In this document: one piece after another, positions 51,436 to 63,372 of the stretch
Layout of the letters: each line of letters opens with the position of its first letter
How positions within the stretch are numbered: the first letter of the stretch is position 1
NCBI RefSeq assembly: GCF_009730915.1
Contig: NC_052473.1
Span: 17,442,100-17,506,099 of the forward strand
Origin: Dioscorea cayenensis subsp. rotundata
Lineage: Eukaryota > Streptophyta > Magnoliopsida > Dioscoreales > Dioscoreaceae
Length of the DNA stretch: 64,000 bases
Reading direction: 5' to 3'
Translations under genes and position numbers: made by a program
Notes under the pieces: model-generated
What the model saw: only the letters and a program-made list of their open reading frames with translations
Databases searched by the model: none
What the model was told of the DNA's origin: nothing

Positions 51436-53836
51436 ATCCTAGAAAGACTCAAATAAATACAGATGAGCAATAATTATCATCGAAATGATTTGAAATTTAA
51501 ATAAAATCAACTTTTGACCAGTATTAATCAAATTAATTATTTTAAAATATTTTAAAAAAATAACAATGAGCGCCTATTTAAAAATTTTAATTATTGAAAA
51601 TACCAAATTATTTAACAATTATTTACAAAGATACCTCCTAATTCTTTTTTAAAAATTTTACCCGTACTGTTATAATAAAAATCTCCTCGACAATGAACGG
51701 TTTGCTTATTGTATACAAATGTTAGAATGCAATCTATTTTAATAAAAAAACCTATTCGTTTTTTAAAATGATGTTTTCATTAAAAAGATAATTTTTATTT
51801 ACTGATAATGGAAGTTTATTAACCCTACTTTTAATAAATAAATTACAAATAATTACTAATTACAGGTTTAAAATAAATTTAAAAAAATCAAGAAAAAGTT
51901 GGGATAACGTTTGGTTTAATTGGGAAAGATAACACAAAAACACAATCTATTTCCACAACACGAAAACCTATCAAAAATTCAGCAACCAGGATGCCACCTA
52001 GCTCAAACCACATTCAAAATCCAACAAAAAAAAATTAAAACAACGATCCTTTTCAAGAAAGAAAAGTATCAACAGAAAAGGCTCCCATTAATGAAGATTA
52101 GGATTCAAACACAGAAAAATCCTAGGGAAGACAAGAAACAACCCAAAGAAAAACCCGAAAACTATAGATCAATTCAAAAATAAAAATCAAACCCCAAAAT
52201 TCAATGCAGCCCACCTATCGCCCAACACCATAGATAAACTTAAATGGGGAAAAATCAAACAAAAAAAATTCACAAAAAATAAAAAATAAAAATAAAAGAA
52301 ACAAAATAAGTCAAAATAATTATAAGCATACTTCAACCCACTTGGGTCATATTAAAGAAGCGAAAGATAGAAAAAAAGATTCAATATATGTACCATCACC
52401 GGTAATTCAAACAAGTCTCTAATTTAAAACAGATACACAAATAAAAACAAAGAAGCAATGGAAGACAAAAAGAAAAAAAAAAGATCAGATAGAAATAAAT
52501 TTTACAATAATTATCAAAATAATCAATAAAGCCCAACAAGGATCTAATGCATTGGACCAAAGATAACAAGAAACCTAACCAAAAAAAAACATACCAATTA
52601 AGTATGAGAAGCACAGAACTTAGTGCATATAAAATGTGGATAACAAAAGAGAACACACAAAAATGTTATATCAAAGAAGCTTTCTCATCTAGATAAAAGA
52701 AGACTCCTAACCAAACTCAATAAGCATGATCATAATTCAACCAACTTAGATCATATAAAATAAGCAAGAAATATAATAAGATCTAATCTATGTAGCATCA
52801 CGGGAAATTTGAAGGAATTTTAATTAGAAATAGAATTATAAATAAATATATAGAAGATAAGGGAAAATGAACATAACATTATACAGGAATAAATTTCACA
52901 AATATTATCAAAAGAATCCAAAGAAAACAAGAGATGAACATAATCATAATTCAACTGACTTAGATCACACTAAAGAAACAAGAGAGATTAAAAAAGATCC
53001 ACTTTTTGTAGCTAGAAATTTCAATGAGTTTCTAATTGAGAGGAAAGGATACAAAGAAACAAACATTACACAGAATAGATTTCACAACAATTATCAAAGC
53101 AATCAAACATAACCTGGCAGCGATCTAATGCATTGGACCAAAGAAAACAAGAAACCCAGCAAACAATAAGTAGGATCATAATTCAACCCACTTAGATCAT
53201 ATTAGAGAAGCAATAGAGATTTAAAAAAAGGAATACAATTTTTGTAGCATCACTAATAATTCGGATGGATTTCTAATTAAAAATAGGTACATTAAACAAC
53301 AACAGATAAAGAAAGGAAAAAACACAAGACGATCAAACAGAAATAAATTTTCTAAAAATTATCAAAAGGATCAACATAGGATTAAAGAAAACAAGAGACC
53401 AAGCAAAAATACATTAATAAATAAAAATAAAGACCAGATCAAGTATGAGAAAAACGAGCGCAAACAAAAGTAACCACACACATACAAAATCTATTTCCGA
53501 AATACAACAAAAGGAACAAAACGCCCAAAAAAGAACCATCATATTTAAGAAAGAAAAGAAATCAACAGAACGGGATCCGCCAGATTCCTTCTCAAAAGAG
53601 GGGAAAACAAGAAAAACAATCCAACAAAAACCTAAGGGTAGAGAATTTGATTTTTTTTAAAAAAAGGTAGCCTCAAACTCAATCCAACCCGCCAACAACC
53701 CGGAACCAAAGATCAATTAAAGTAAATAACAAGAAAGACATAACCAAAGAAAAAAAAATACAAATTAAAAAACCCCAATCTTTCTAACAAAGATCAATTT
53801 GATTAAAAAACAAGAAACAAGCCCCTAAAACATCCA

Positions 53837-53838
<2 letters not shown>

Positions 53839-53914
<76 letters not shown>
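53839..53914. repeat. Compound (TC)n(AC)n microsatellite
   Basis: About 18 TC units run directly into about 20 AC units within the SAMDC leader-intron array. Confidence 0.95.
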
Positions 53915-53919
<5 letters not shown>

Positions 53920-53980
53920 CAATTTCAAGAAAAAAAAGTTAAAAAAGAGAGAGATCATATTCATAAAGGAAAAGCTATCA

Positions 53981-55026
53981 ACGCAAAAGGATCGCTCACT
54001 TTAATTCAAAAACTTCAATCAACAGAGGTTCGTTCTCAAAACAGAGAATTTCGAGAAGCAGAGAAACAAAAAACCCCTCTAAATCTGAAATTTTTGAGTA
54101 AAGAACCCTAAACTTCAACCAGCCCATCAACAACCCAGAACAAAAATCAGTTCCAAAAGAAAAAAAAATCAAAATCGAGAAAGAAAATAAATCAACCAAG
54201 AAAGATACGATCACTTCTATTGAAAAATCCCAATTAACAAAGGTTCCTTCTCGAAAGAGAAAATTTTGAAGGGAAGACATGAAACAGCCCAATGAAAACT
54301 CTAAAACAATAGAATTTGATTAAAAAAAAAACTCCAAAAACTTAATCCAGTCCACCAACAGCCCAAAGCCAAAGATCAATTCAAGAAAAAAAGAAACCAA
54401 AACAAATGAAAAAACAACTCGGCGTCATTCCGGAATAGAAAATCCCCAATCAAAACCACGAAATTTAATCCATCAGACCTAATCCCAAACCCAAAGGCAA
54501 TCAACGCAAAAGGATCTTTCACTTTGATTCAAAAACCTCAATCAACAGAAGTTCGTTCTCAAAACAGAGAATTTCGAGAAACAGGAAAAAAAAACCCTCT
54601 AAATCTGAAAATTTTGATTAAAGAACCCCTTAAAACTCAACTAGCCCATCAACAACCCAGAACAAAAATCAGTTCAAAAAATAAAGAAAAAAAATCAAAC
54701 TTGAGAAAGAAAATAAATCATCCAACAAAAATACGATCACTTTGATTGAAAAATCCCAACTAATAAAGTTTCCTTCTCGAAAGAGAGAAACTTGAAGGAA
54801 AGACAAGAAACAGTCCAATGAAAACCCTAAAACAATAGAATTTGATTAAAAAAAACCCCAAAAACTTAATCCAGTCCACCAACAACCCTAAACCAAAGAT
54901 CAATTCAAGAAAAAAATACCAAAACAAATGAAAAAAAAACTCGGTGTCATGCCGGAATAGAAAACCCCCAATCAAAATCACAAAACTCAATCCATCAGAC
55001 CTAATCCCAAACCCCCAACATCAAAT
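53981..55026. repeat. 523-bp tandem duplication within the SAMDC leader intron
   Basis: Copies begin at 53981 and 54504 with ACGCAAAAGGATC and stay alignable through TTCTCAAAACAGAGAATTTC, CATCAACAACCCAGAAC and CTTAATCCAGTCCACCAAC. They differ by scattered substitutions and short indels. Confidence 0.85.
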
Positions 55027-55078
55027 TTCAATAAATAAATAAATAACAACAAAGAATTGAAAGGAAAACATCACTCAC

Positions 55079-55250
55079 TTAACAATTCGATGTAGTTTTT
55101 CACCCCAAGAACACTCAATCACCAGAGATTCCTTCTCAAAAGATACCCAACTGATCCAAGAAGAGAAGCAAACGCAATTGAAAACCCTAGAAAAACGAGA
55201 ATTAGGGTTTCGTCTCGATCTCAATCCCAATCTCTCTGATTTCTCTCTCT
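55079..55250 (-). other. SAMDC: SAMDC leader exon 1 (non-coding)
   Basis: Inferred 5' UTR exon between the TATA box and the GTGAGTG donor. On the reverse strand it is CT/GA-rich, with AAACCCTAATTCTCG-like plant leader sequence. The 5' end is set only by distance from the TATA box. Confidence 0.6.
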
Positions 55251-55278
55251 GTATGAAATGAAGACAAGGATGGATTGC

Positions 55279-55286
55279 TATTTATA
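55279..55286 (-). promoter_or_regulatory. TATA box of SAMDC
   Basis: Reverse strand TATAAATA within GGGCTATAAATAGC, about 30 bp upstream of the inferred leader start. Confidence 0.65.
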
Positions 55287-55289
55287 GCC

Positions 55290-56287
55290 CAAGTTTCAAA
55301 ATTTAATTATATTTAAATTTGATTTAAATTAATTATAATAATTATTTACTAATTATTTTTTTTAATAATAATTATTTTTTATTTAAATAGTGGCTTGCAC
55401 TTTGGAAAATAGTTAGATTTATTTATTGCCTTTGCCCCTCTAAAAAGTTAATATTATTATATTAGGAGTAATTTTATGTCTTAACTTCGGTTAAGTTGCA
55501 TAATAATTCTTTTTTACTTCTTTAAACTAACATTTTTAAAAATATTTACTTACTAATTTAATGTAAATTAAAATTATTTTTATTTGTTTATACAACAATT
55601 AATGGAAAAAAAGAAACGGTTTATATACTTTTTATTTGTTTATACACCCTTTGACCAAAAGTGAGCTAAGAAATTTCATTAAAAAACATAAAAGTATTAT
55701 TTACTCTCTTCTTTTCATTTATTTTAGTAAAAAAAAAACAAAAAGAAAATATTATATATATATATATATATATATTAAATTTATACGATTAATTTTGAAC
55801 CGTAAAAATATATAAGCAAATAATAACATGTTATAAGAATCTATAAATAAATATGATATTCATGAGAATATATTAGTAATTATTTACTTTTATAAAAGCA
55901 TATAAGCACTTTTCTCTTTTTATGTTCTTTCTTTATTTGTCATTTATATACTAATATATATATATATATATATATAACATTAAAATGAAGAGAAAAATTA
56001 AAGTAATACTTCTAAAAGAAGGAATGGAGGAAATAATTCCTTCACTTTATGGGCAATATATAATATATGCAATGCATGTGGGAAAAGATAACCTTCTTTT
56101 TACCATTGGGTTGATTGCAATAGCCTTTTGTTACTTCTAAAAAAACAGACGTCTTTCATTAATATGAAAAATTTGAGGGATTTTTATAAAATTTAAAGAA
56201 TTGGAGGATCTTGTTGTTATCTTTTCTATTAAAAAGTAGATGCTCATAAATCATAATGGCTATTTTGGTCACTAAGTATTATTTATT

Positions 56288-56325
<38 letters not shown>

Positions 56326-57126
56326 GTCGGTGACGGTAGCTTACCAACTATGAAAGACACATGATACGGAAAGTCATTATTCGAATTAAAATCGAGATAG
56401 ATGGAGTAATACTAAAGGTCTTTGATTATGGGTACAGGCATACAATCCGATCCCTGTGTTCATTGGTGAGGGTGCATGAAAAGCCCGCATCGCATCTTGT
56501 GCACACTTCATTTAAAAAAATCATTCAAATAACATCACTAGTTAGTATTCTTTCAGGTTTATTAATAATATATTATTTAATTAATAAAAAAATAATTATT
56601 TTTTCTCTATGAAATAATTCAAGCAAAAAAACACATATAAAAACAAAAAAAGAAAAGAAAGAAAGAAAGAAAATTCCTTTCATATTTGATTGCCATCCTC
56701 TAGAACTACAACTCTAAACATTTTCCATACGTCTAAATGCATCTAATGAGTGTCAAAAAGTTATTTTAAAAAGGTATTTAATATTATTGGAATGTTATCT
56801 CTCTTGCCTTTATTCCTTTCTTGCTGATTAATCATCATATATAAATATGAGCATCTATTCTTAATCTAGTCAAGGCATCTTTCTTTCCTTTTTTATATAA
56901 AAAATATAAAAAGCATTTAGGTATACAACTTTTCTAATTCTTGGACACGTGTAACACACACCTATATCGTAAGATTTTTAAATTTAAAAAATATTATAAT
57001 TATGTGCATTGTACACGTCACTGTAAAATCAAAATCGTTTTGTATGTATATATGGTTACATAAGTGCATTTATATGTATAAAAGACAATTGATGATTTAA
57101 TGAAAGAAGTTTGTAAGAATTTGTTA

Positions 57127-57162
<36 letters not shown>

Positions 57163-59732
57163 TACAAAATGTATAGTGTATACAGATGTGGATTTAATAC
57201 CTCACATACATGTTTGTTTGAACTTATTTTTTTAAATGAGAAATGAATATTCTATACAGAGGATTCGGTACCAATAGCTTAAAAGATTGTTGGTTGTTAA
57301 AATACTTTTCTCTCAAATTTAATTTTGTAAATAAAAAAGTAAATAAAAGTTCGAAAAAAATGATAGGTGAAATTCATGATCAAGTCATTTAATATTAAAT
57401 AACCATTTTACTTTAATTAGTAATGTTAGTAAGGTATCAATATTATAAATTGTTTATAATTTTGATTGATTGATTTATTTATTTTCTGAAAAGTAGGTAA
57501 GCTAATTATAGTAATTAATTAGAAAATTATAAAATAGAGTAAAAATTGAGTAGTTAATATAATGGTTGAAACATCCATGTCGTCCATTTGATTTGATTAG
57601 ATGTATTTTTTTTAAGTCTTTGGTTGAGCTATCAATTATTTCATTTTTATATTAAGATTAAGTTAAGGTGCAATTAATATAAAAAAGTACAATCACATTA
57701 AAATTATCCCTTGAAATGGATTTTAGATGTTCAAAAGAAAGACAAAATAATATTATTTTTGTAAAAATTATGTTTAGTTATAAAATTTTATAAATGATTT
57801 TTATTTACTTATATACCCTTCGATCAAAATCAACAAAAAATTAAAAAAATTATTTATACACCTTTTGTTGAAATGTAGTTTATTTATATAATTCTATGAA
57901 ATATTATTATATACAATTTGATAAAAAATTAATAAAAAAATTTAAAAACTGTTATTTATCCTTTTTGGAAGATTTATTTTGACAAATGGAAAAACCAAAA
58001 GATCAAGCTATATTTTCACAAGATTTATAAATTAATTTTCAATCATAAGGTATATCAATAAATACAAACATTTCATAAAATATATAAATAGATATGATTA
58101 CATGTTTTTAAAACGTGGGATATTTTTATAACTTTAATAATTTCACATTTGATTCTTTTTTTATAAATTCAATAATTCCACATTCAAATAATCAAAATCA
58201 TTTAGTGGAAAGAGTAAATAGGATTAATTATTTTTTAGGGAAACTCTTAATGAGAAGCATCCAAAATAATTTTCAAATTGTTGGTTGATGAATTATTTCT
58301 ACATTTAAAAAAAAATGTTTTTATTCACAAAGTCTTAAAGCTTCTTCAATATGCTTATTTATGTGCATCAAACAGTGCTATATTCAAACAAGGGCGGTTG
58401 TTGATATTTATTTATTATTTGTTTAATTTTTGTGGTGATGATTCATGGTTTGTTTGTGGTATTTGGGACAGATGTCAAAGTTTCACGCCATGCAATTTTG
58501 CTTATTTGATATCTTCATCGACTGATGAAATTATGACAATAACGATTGGATTGACACAAAAGTATTAGAAGGTAGAGAAAAAGTGTGTATCTTTCCCTCA
58601 ATAGTAATGTTCATATATTGTATGATGTGGCCTAAATATTGTTCATGGCACATGTATAAATCTTTTTATAAGAAAAATAACAGTTTCACCCCTGGTTATA
58701 GAATAGAAGAATTTTTTTAAAAAAATTCATAAATCACTGTAATTAGTTTATTTTCATAAATAAAAGTTATTTGTCACTTATTTATAAAAAAAATTATAAA
58801 CTACTGAAAGACTAAAATTATGAATTTGTATGTAGACCTAATTAAGAATAGTGAAATCATGAAAAACTTATATATATATAAAGGGGAGAATTATGTTCAA
58901 GGGATGCTTAATTATAAACTTTTGAATTTATAATCACCAATATATTATTAATATTTAAGTGATTTTAAATGTTTCTTTTAATTCAACTTTCCCATCTATA
59001 TATAAGTGGATAAATGTCACATTTATTTCTGAAATCACTGTAATTACTGTATTTTCATAAATAAGAGTCATTTGTCACTTATTTATAAAAAAAATTATAA
59101 ACTGCTGAAAGCTTAAAATTATGAATTTGTATATAGACCTAATTAAGAATAGTGAAATCATGAAAAACTTGTATATATAAAGGGGAAAATTATGTTGAAG
59201 GGATGGTTAATTATAAACTTCTGAATTTATAATCACCAATATATTATTAATATTTAAGTGATTTTATATGTTTCTTTTAATTCAACTTTCCCATCTATAT
59301 ATAAGTGGATAAATGTCACATTTATTTCTAAAGGATAAAAATATATAAAAATAAATAAATAAATTACAATTTTATCATAGAAAATAAAAAAAACCACTAA
59401 AAACATATAGAGAGAGAAAAAAAATACACACACAATGTAGATAACTAAACTAGGACAAGATTATAAATACCCAGAAAACAAAATAGATCCATTAAAGATG
59501 GATAAACATCAATTACAACATTTCAACAAATAAAGAGTGTTGCTTGAATCCTCTATATTTATAAAATCTTACATATAAACATCAGTTACAACATTACAAC
59601 ATTTCAACTAGATAACAAAGTGACAGGTAAAGTTATAACAAAAAATTTCATTTTTCACAATAATTAATCAAAACTTGATAACCAATGTAACATCAAAATT
59701 ACAAACTCACCAAGGTAAAACCATCCAAAATT
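55290..59732. other. AT-rich intergenic region
   Basis: SAMDC upstream DNA and TPT1 3' flank, with (TA)n arrays near 55755, 55957, 56289 and 57129 and a 301-bp tandem duplication (58731-59332). Two open frames (56361-56612 and 58278-58568) have no recognisable features. Confidence 0.6.
58731..59332. repeat. 301-bp tandem duplication
   Basis: Copies start at 58731 and 59032 with AAATCACTGTAATTA and are nearly identical through CATTTATTTCT at each end, implying a recent event. Confidence 0.9.
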
Positions 59733-59838
59733 TCAGCTTTCAAAAGTTATGTGTTGTCTCCGTGGCCATGTTTCAATCTTCTTGAAAAATTTTACAGGCA
59801 CTACACCATTTAAGTCCTCAATCAAGATAACTTTGTTA

Positions 59839-59869
<31 letters not shown>

Positions 59870-62800
59870 GATTCATTCCCTCTAAAATGAAAATTGATCC
59901 TTGTTAGGACACAACTTGGAAACAAAGAATTCTATTTGAAAAAATAAGACAAGACAATGTATATACCTTCCAATGCCTTTCTGACATCCAAGAAGATCAA
60001 GATATTAACATCTCGCCTCATACCTAAGAGAGTACAAAGAAGGGGAAAAAATTGCTAACAAAAGATGGCAAATGAAGTAAAAGAAAATTGGTTTGGTTGG
60101 GATAACCAATGCATTTTATTGTGTTGGAACTAAACACTAATGGCAATAGCTAATCTCTTGTTATACAAAGATCTACATAGTTCAAACCATAGATATTCAG
60201 TGGATGAGCTACCTATCAATTCAAAGCAATGAAAGTAATTTTCTTTTTTAAGTGTAGATTATCAAGGATTGATGCTAGATATAAAAACTAATCTTCCAAG
60301 TTTCAAATAGTCCTTGACTGGATTCTAATGTAGATATGCTCCATTACAGAATTACATGAGCCTAGAAAATTGCTCACAACTTAGAAACTGATTCTCATGA
60401 TCCCCCTAGGATGCTTTGTAAAATTGATATTGAAAGACCGTAGATACTATTGAATGGCCTGCCACAATTGCTACCCTCCAGAGAATGCGTTCTTCCATGC
60501 TAATTGGATTACTTAGGTCCAGTCTTGTCTTTCCTTAGCTTCTTTCTCCTTTATTATTAATGGTCATCACACCCCTTGAATCAATAGTAGTAGAGGGGTT
60601 AGGCAGGAGGATCCCTTATCTCCCCTATTTTTTTCTGTTGGTCTCCCAAAATTTCTCGGCTATTCTCAATAAGGCTTTATCTTTGGATATGGTTCAAGGT
60701 TTTAATTGCAACTTTCCTAGAAATTTCAATCACATGATGTTTGCTGACGATCTCATTTTGGGTACTAGAGCTTCCAAGAAATCGGCTCGCAATTGTTTCC
60801 TTTGCCTTAAAATTTACCAGGACATTTCTAAGCAAAAACCTAACTTACATAAACCTACCATCTATGTTCCTTCCTGGTGTAATAGAAAACTTGCCAAATC
60901 TATATATCTCTAATATTCTGTGAATTAGTTTAGGGAGATTTCCTTTCAATTATCTCAGTGTTCCAATTTTTCCTAGGAGATTGCTCACAAATCAGCTTCT
61001 TCACTTTCTAATAGGGTTAAGAATGCCTTACACTCTTGGAATCATACCACTCTTACCACTGCCGGCAGAATTATCCTTCTCAATAGCACCATTTTTGCTA
61101 TACCTAACTATATCCTCTTGGTTATGAACCTTCCCAATACAATTCTGGACAGTATATCCAAACTTGCTCGGACTTTTCTCTGGGGAAGAACTGGCAGCAA
61201 TCATGGTTTCCACTCTACTGGTTGGTCAGTTACTACTCTTAAAAAGTCTGAGGGGGCCTAGGAATTTGGGATCTTCGCTTTGTTAAACACTCGCTCATGG
61301 ACAAAAACATTTTTTCCATTCTTAATTCTAAAAACAAAATTTGGGTTGACATTTTCCAATTTAAATACAATGGTTGGCATTTTTGGAATCCGGTCTGTGT
61401 TTCAAATTCCTCTTGGTTCTATAAATCTATTTGTAACATGGCAAACTTTCTTAAGCCTAATATTAAACCGCTGTCTTGCAATCCTTTGGATGTTGATTTA
61501 TGGCATGACTGCTGTTTTTTTGATCTTCCTATCGCTAAAAAGCCTACTTTTTAAAATATGTCTCTTGATAATCTGGAAGAGTTACATTTTTTAAATCTTT
61601 TAGATTGTAATGGTTTTTGCTCTGCCACCCTTGGTAATTTGTTTGGTAACAATTTAGATTTGAATTGGCTTAAGAATATCAAATTTAATGACTTTGCTAA
61701 CAATCTCTGGGGTTGGAGAATGCATTCTTGCAAAGCTTCTGTTGCTTTTACTACGTATGAGCATGCCATTAGTTTGGACTCATTAGATGATTCTTGGATG
61801 GGCTGGTCAGTCATTTGGAAACTGCCTATTCTCCCTCATGCCAAAGTTTTTCTTTGCTCATGGGAGAATTACTACTGGAGAGTACTTATATCAGATCAAT
61901 ATTGACCCAAAGATGTCCTGCCCCCTTTGTGGTCTAGTAGATGAAACAGCGGAACATTTGTTTTAGAACTACAGCAAGATTAGGCACTGTTGGTATGACA
62001 TTTTTGCTAGGATTGGCTGAAATCCAAACGAAATTTCTCTTCTTAGTTCAGGAAGATGGCTATTAAAATATGTTCACTCCAAAACTGTAGATCTTCGGGC
62101 TAAGGTTCTTATTGCTTCAGTTGCTTGGATCATCTGGAAAAATAGATGCAACCTGATTTTTAAAAATAGCCCGATCAATTTCAACTCAATTGTGGCCAAG
62201 GTGTGATCTATGTGCCTTGATTTCAATAGATCATTTATCAGCGAGTTACCCAAACCTTCTCTTTCTAATAATTCCATCACAATTTTCACTAATGTTTCTT
62301 GGTGTTCTAATCCTATCTCTTCAGGGCTAGGATTCATCATCTTAGCTAATATGAAGCATATTCTACTTGCAGGAGCCATGGGTGCTACAACTTCTTCACC
62401 CATTATGGCCGAGTTTGCAGCTATTAACCTTGCTTTGCAGTTTTGTATCTCTAATGGCTGGACTCCTAACTACATCTTTTGTGATTGTCTAGGAGTTGCT
62501 CAACATTTGAAGAATATCATAAGCTAAAGAAGAATCTGGCCAGCTTTCCTCATTCATGCGTCAAAACTATTTCTCGAAAGGACAATGAAATTGCTGACAC
62601 TCTTGCCACTTTCGCAGAATTAACACTCAACTTTCTCTTTTCTTCCAAGGATTAGATCGGCCCTCTTGGCTTGAAGACATCTGCTCCAGAAGACATTTTG
62701 TTTTTTAGTTTTTTGCTGAGCTCTTTTGCTCTTCATTCAGAATTACATGAGTGTCAAGCCTGTGTATCGAAGTCTTTTTCAACAGAGGCAAAGATTTGAT

Positions 62801-63372
62801 CTTCAACATAAACTGAAAGATAATGATTCGTTATAAAAATAAGAAATCTATACTTCATAGACCTACTCACAATTCGTATAAGGAACAAAAACACAATAAA
62901 AAAACCAAAAACCAGAATTTTCTAATGAACTGATAAGCACAAGAGACTAATTGTAATGGTAGATCTAGGTAAGTCATGTTACTATCACATGTCAAATGGA
63001 AAAGATCAATACAAAGTTGGGGGAGAACATCCTGTCTATATAACTTTATTTTGCAAAATCCATAATAATTGTATACAATAAGAATACTAAACAGAATGCT
63101 TCCATGAACATACCACTAATTATTTGACCATTTGTAGGCAATCCACATGAGAAATGGGCATGCAACCTTATTATTCGCTTTAGCCCAAATTGCAAGATTG
63201 AATCCAAATTCTTCTTATAAGTTTTATGCACACAAACTGAATTGTGAAGGATATAGAAATTTTAACAAGTCATAAAGTGCACTCGAAACATAAGAAAACT
63301 TAGTCCAACTGTTTTACCTGGCACTTCATCAGCTGACAAGATGGGTTGTAATAAGCTCTCAAAGCTGATCAT
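59733..63372 (-). CDS. TPT1: tRNA 2'-phosphotransferase, C-terminal four exons (partial)
   Basis: Exons 63372-63318, 63236-63114, 60023-59967 and 59881-59733 join in consistent phases. Read through they give SLLQPILSADEVPVCVH, KTYKKNLDSILQFGLKR, HAHFSCGLPTNGQIISG, MRRDVNILIFLDVRKALEEG, then SDNKVILIEDLNGVVPVKFF and a WPRRQ ending, the KptA/Tpt1 pattern. The enzyme removes the splice-junction 2'-phosphate from tRNA after ligation, using NAD. Upstream exons lie beyond the window's right edge. Two oddities: a (TA)n array inside the last exon lengthens the usual LYISDN to L(YI)4SDN in frame, and the 3.1-kb intron 60024-63113 contains a LINE. The family is usually a conserved single copy. Confidence 0.85.
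59843..59869 (-). repeat. TPT1: In-frame (TA)n microsatellite in a TPT1 coding exon
   Basis: Reverse-strand alternating TA of 27 bp reads TAT-ATA four times between CTA and TCA. The flanking codons (GGA ATG AAT and GAT AAC AAA) keep the family frame. Confidence 0.85.
60361..62737 (+). mobile_element. 5'-truncated, inactivated LINE (L1-like with RNase H) in a TPT1 intron
   Basis: Flanked by the 14-bp direct repeat CAGAATTACATGAG at 60347-60360 and 62738-62751. The forward strand encodes, across several frames, reverse-transcriptase pieces (CKIDI near 60420, RQEDPLSPLFF near 60605, FADDLI near 60740), a zinc-knuckle-like CPLCG...ETAEHLF region near 61920, and an RNase H-like segment near 62300-62520 (MAEFAAINLALQF). 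Frame changes and stops (for example near 61260, 61555 and 61965) show it is dead. The endonuclease part is absent. The 3' end is T-rich with no poly(A). Confidence 0.85.

Larger units (their letters stand above)
50398..55078 (-). other. SAMDC: SAMDC leader intron filled with a degenerate tandem array
   Basis: Bounded by a GTGAGTG donor at 55078 and a TTGTTGCAG acceptor next to 50397. It is strongly A-rich on the forward strand. Repeated blocks resemble the first exon and its donor (reverse strand ...GAGAAGGAACC...GTGAGTGATCC): clear ones near 51013, 53999, 54519 and 55078, and weaker ones near 52050, 53560, 54210 and 54735. The best unit pair is a 523-bp tandem duplication beginning at 53981 and 54504. 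No independent gene is seen. Confidence 0.75.

Noticed and set aside
51920-54745. Several Lys/Gln-rich open frames
   Set aside because: Products of the A-rich degenerate repeat array in the SAMDC leader intron; no consistent frame between repeat copies.
58278-58568. 96-codon open frame
   Set aside because: No recognisable domain, no splice context, AT-rich flanks. Could be a decayed fragment but cannot be supported.
60560-61905. Separate host genes within the LINE region
   Set aside because: The open frames are fragments of one reverse-transcriptase/RNase H polyprotein interrupted by frameshifts and stops.
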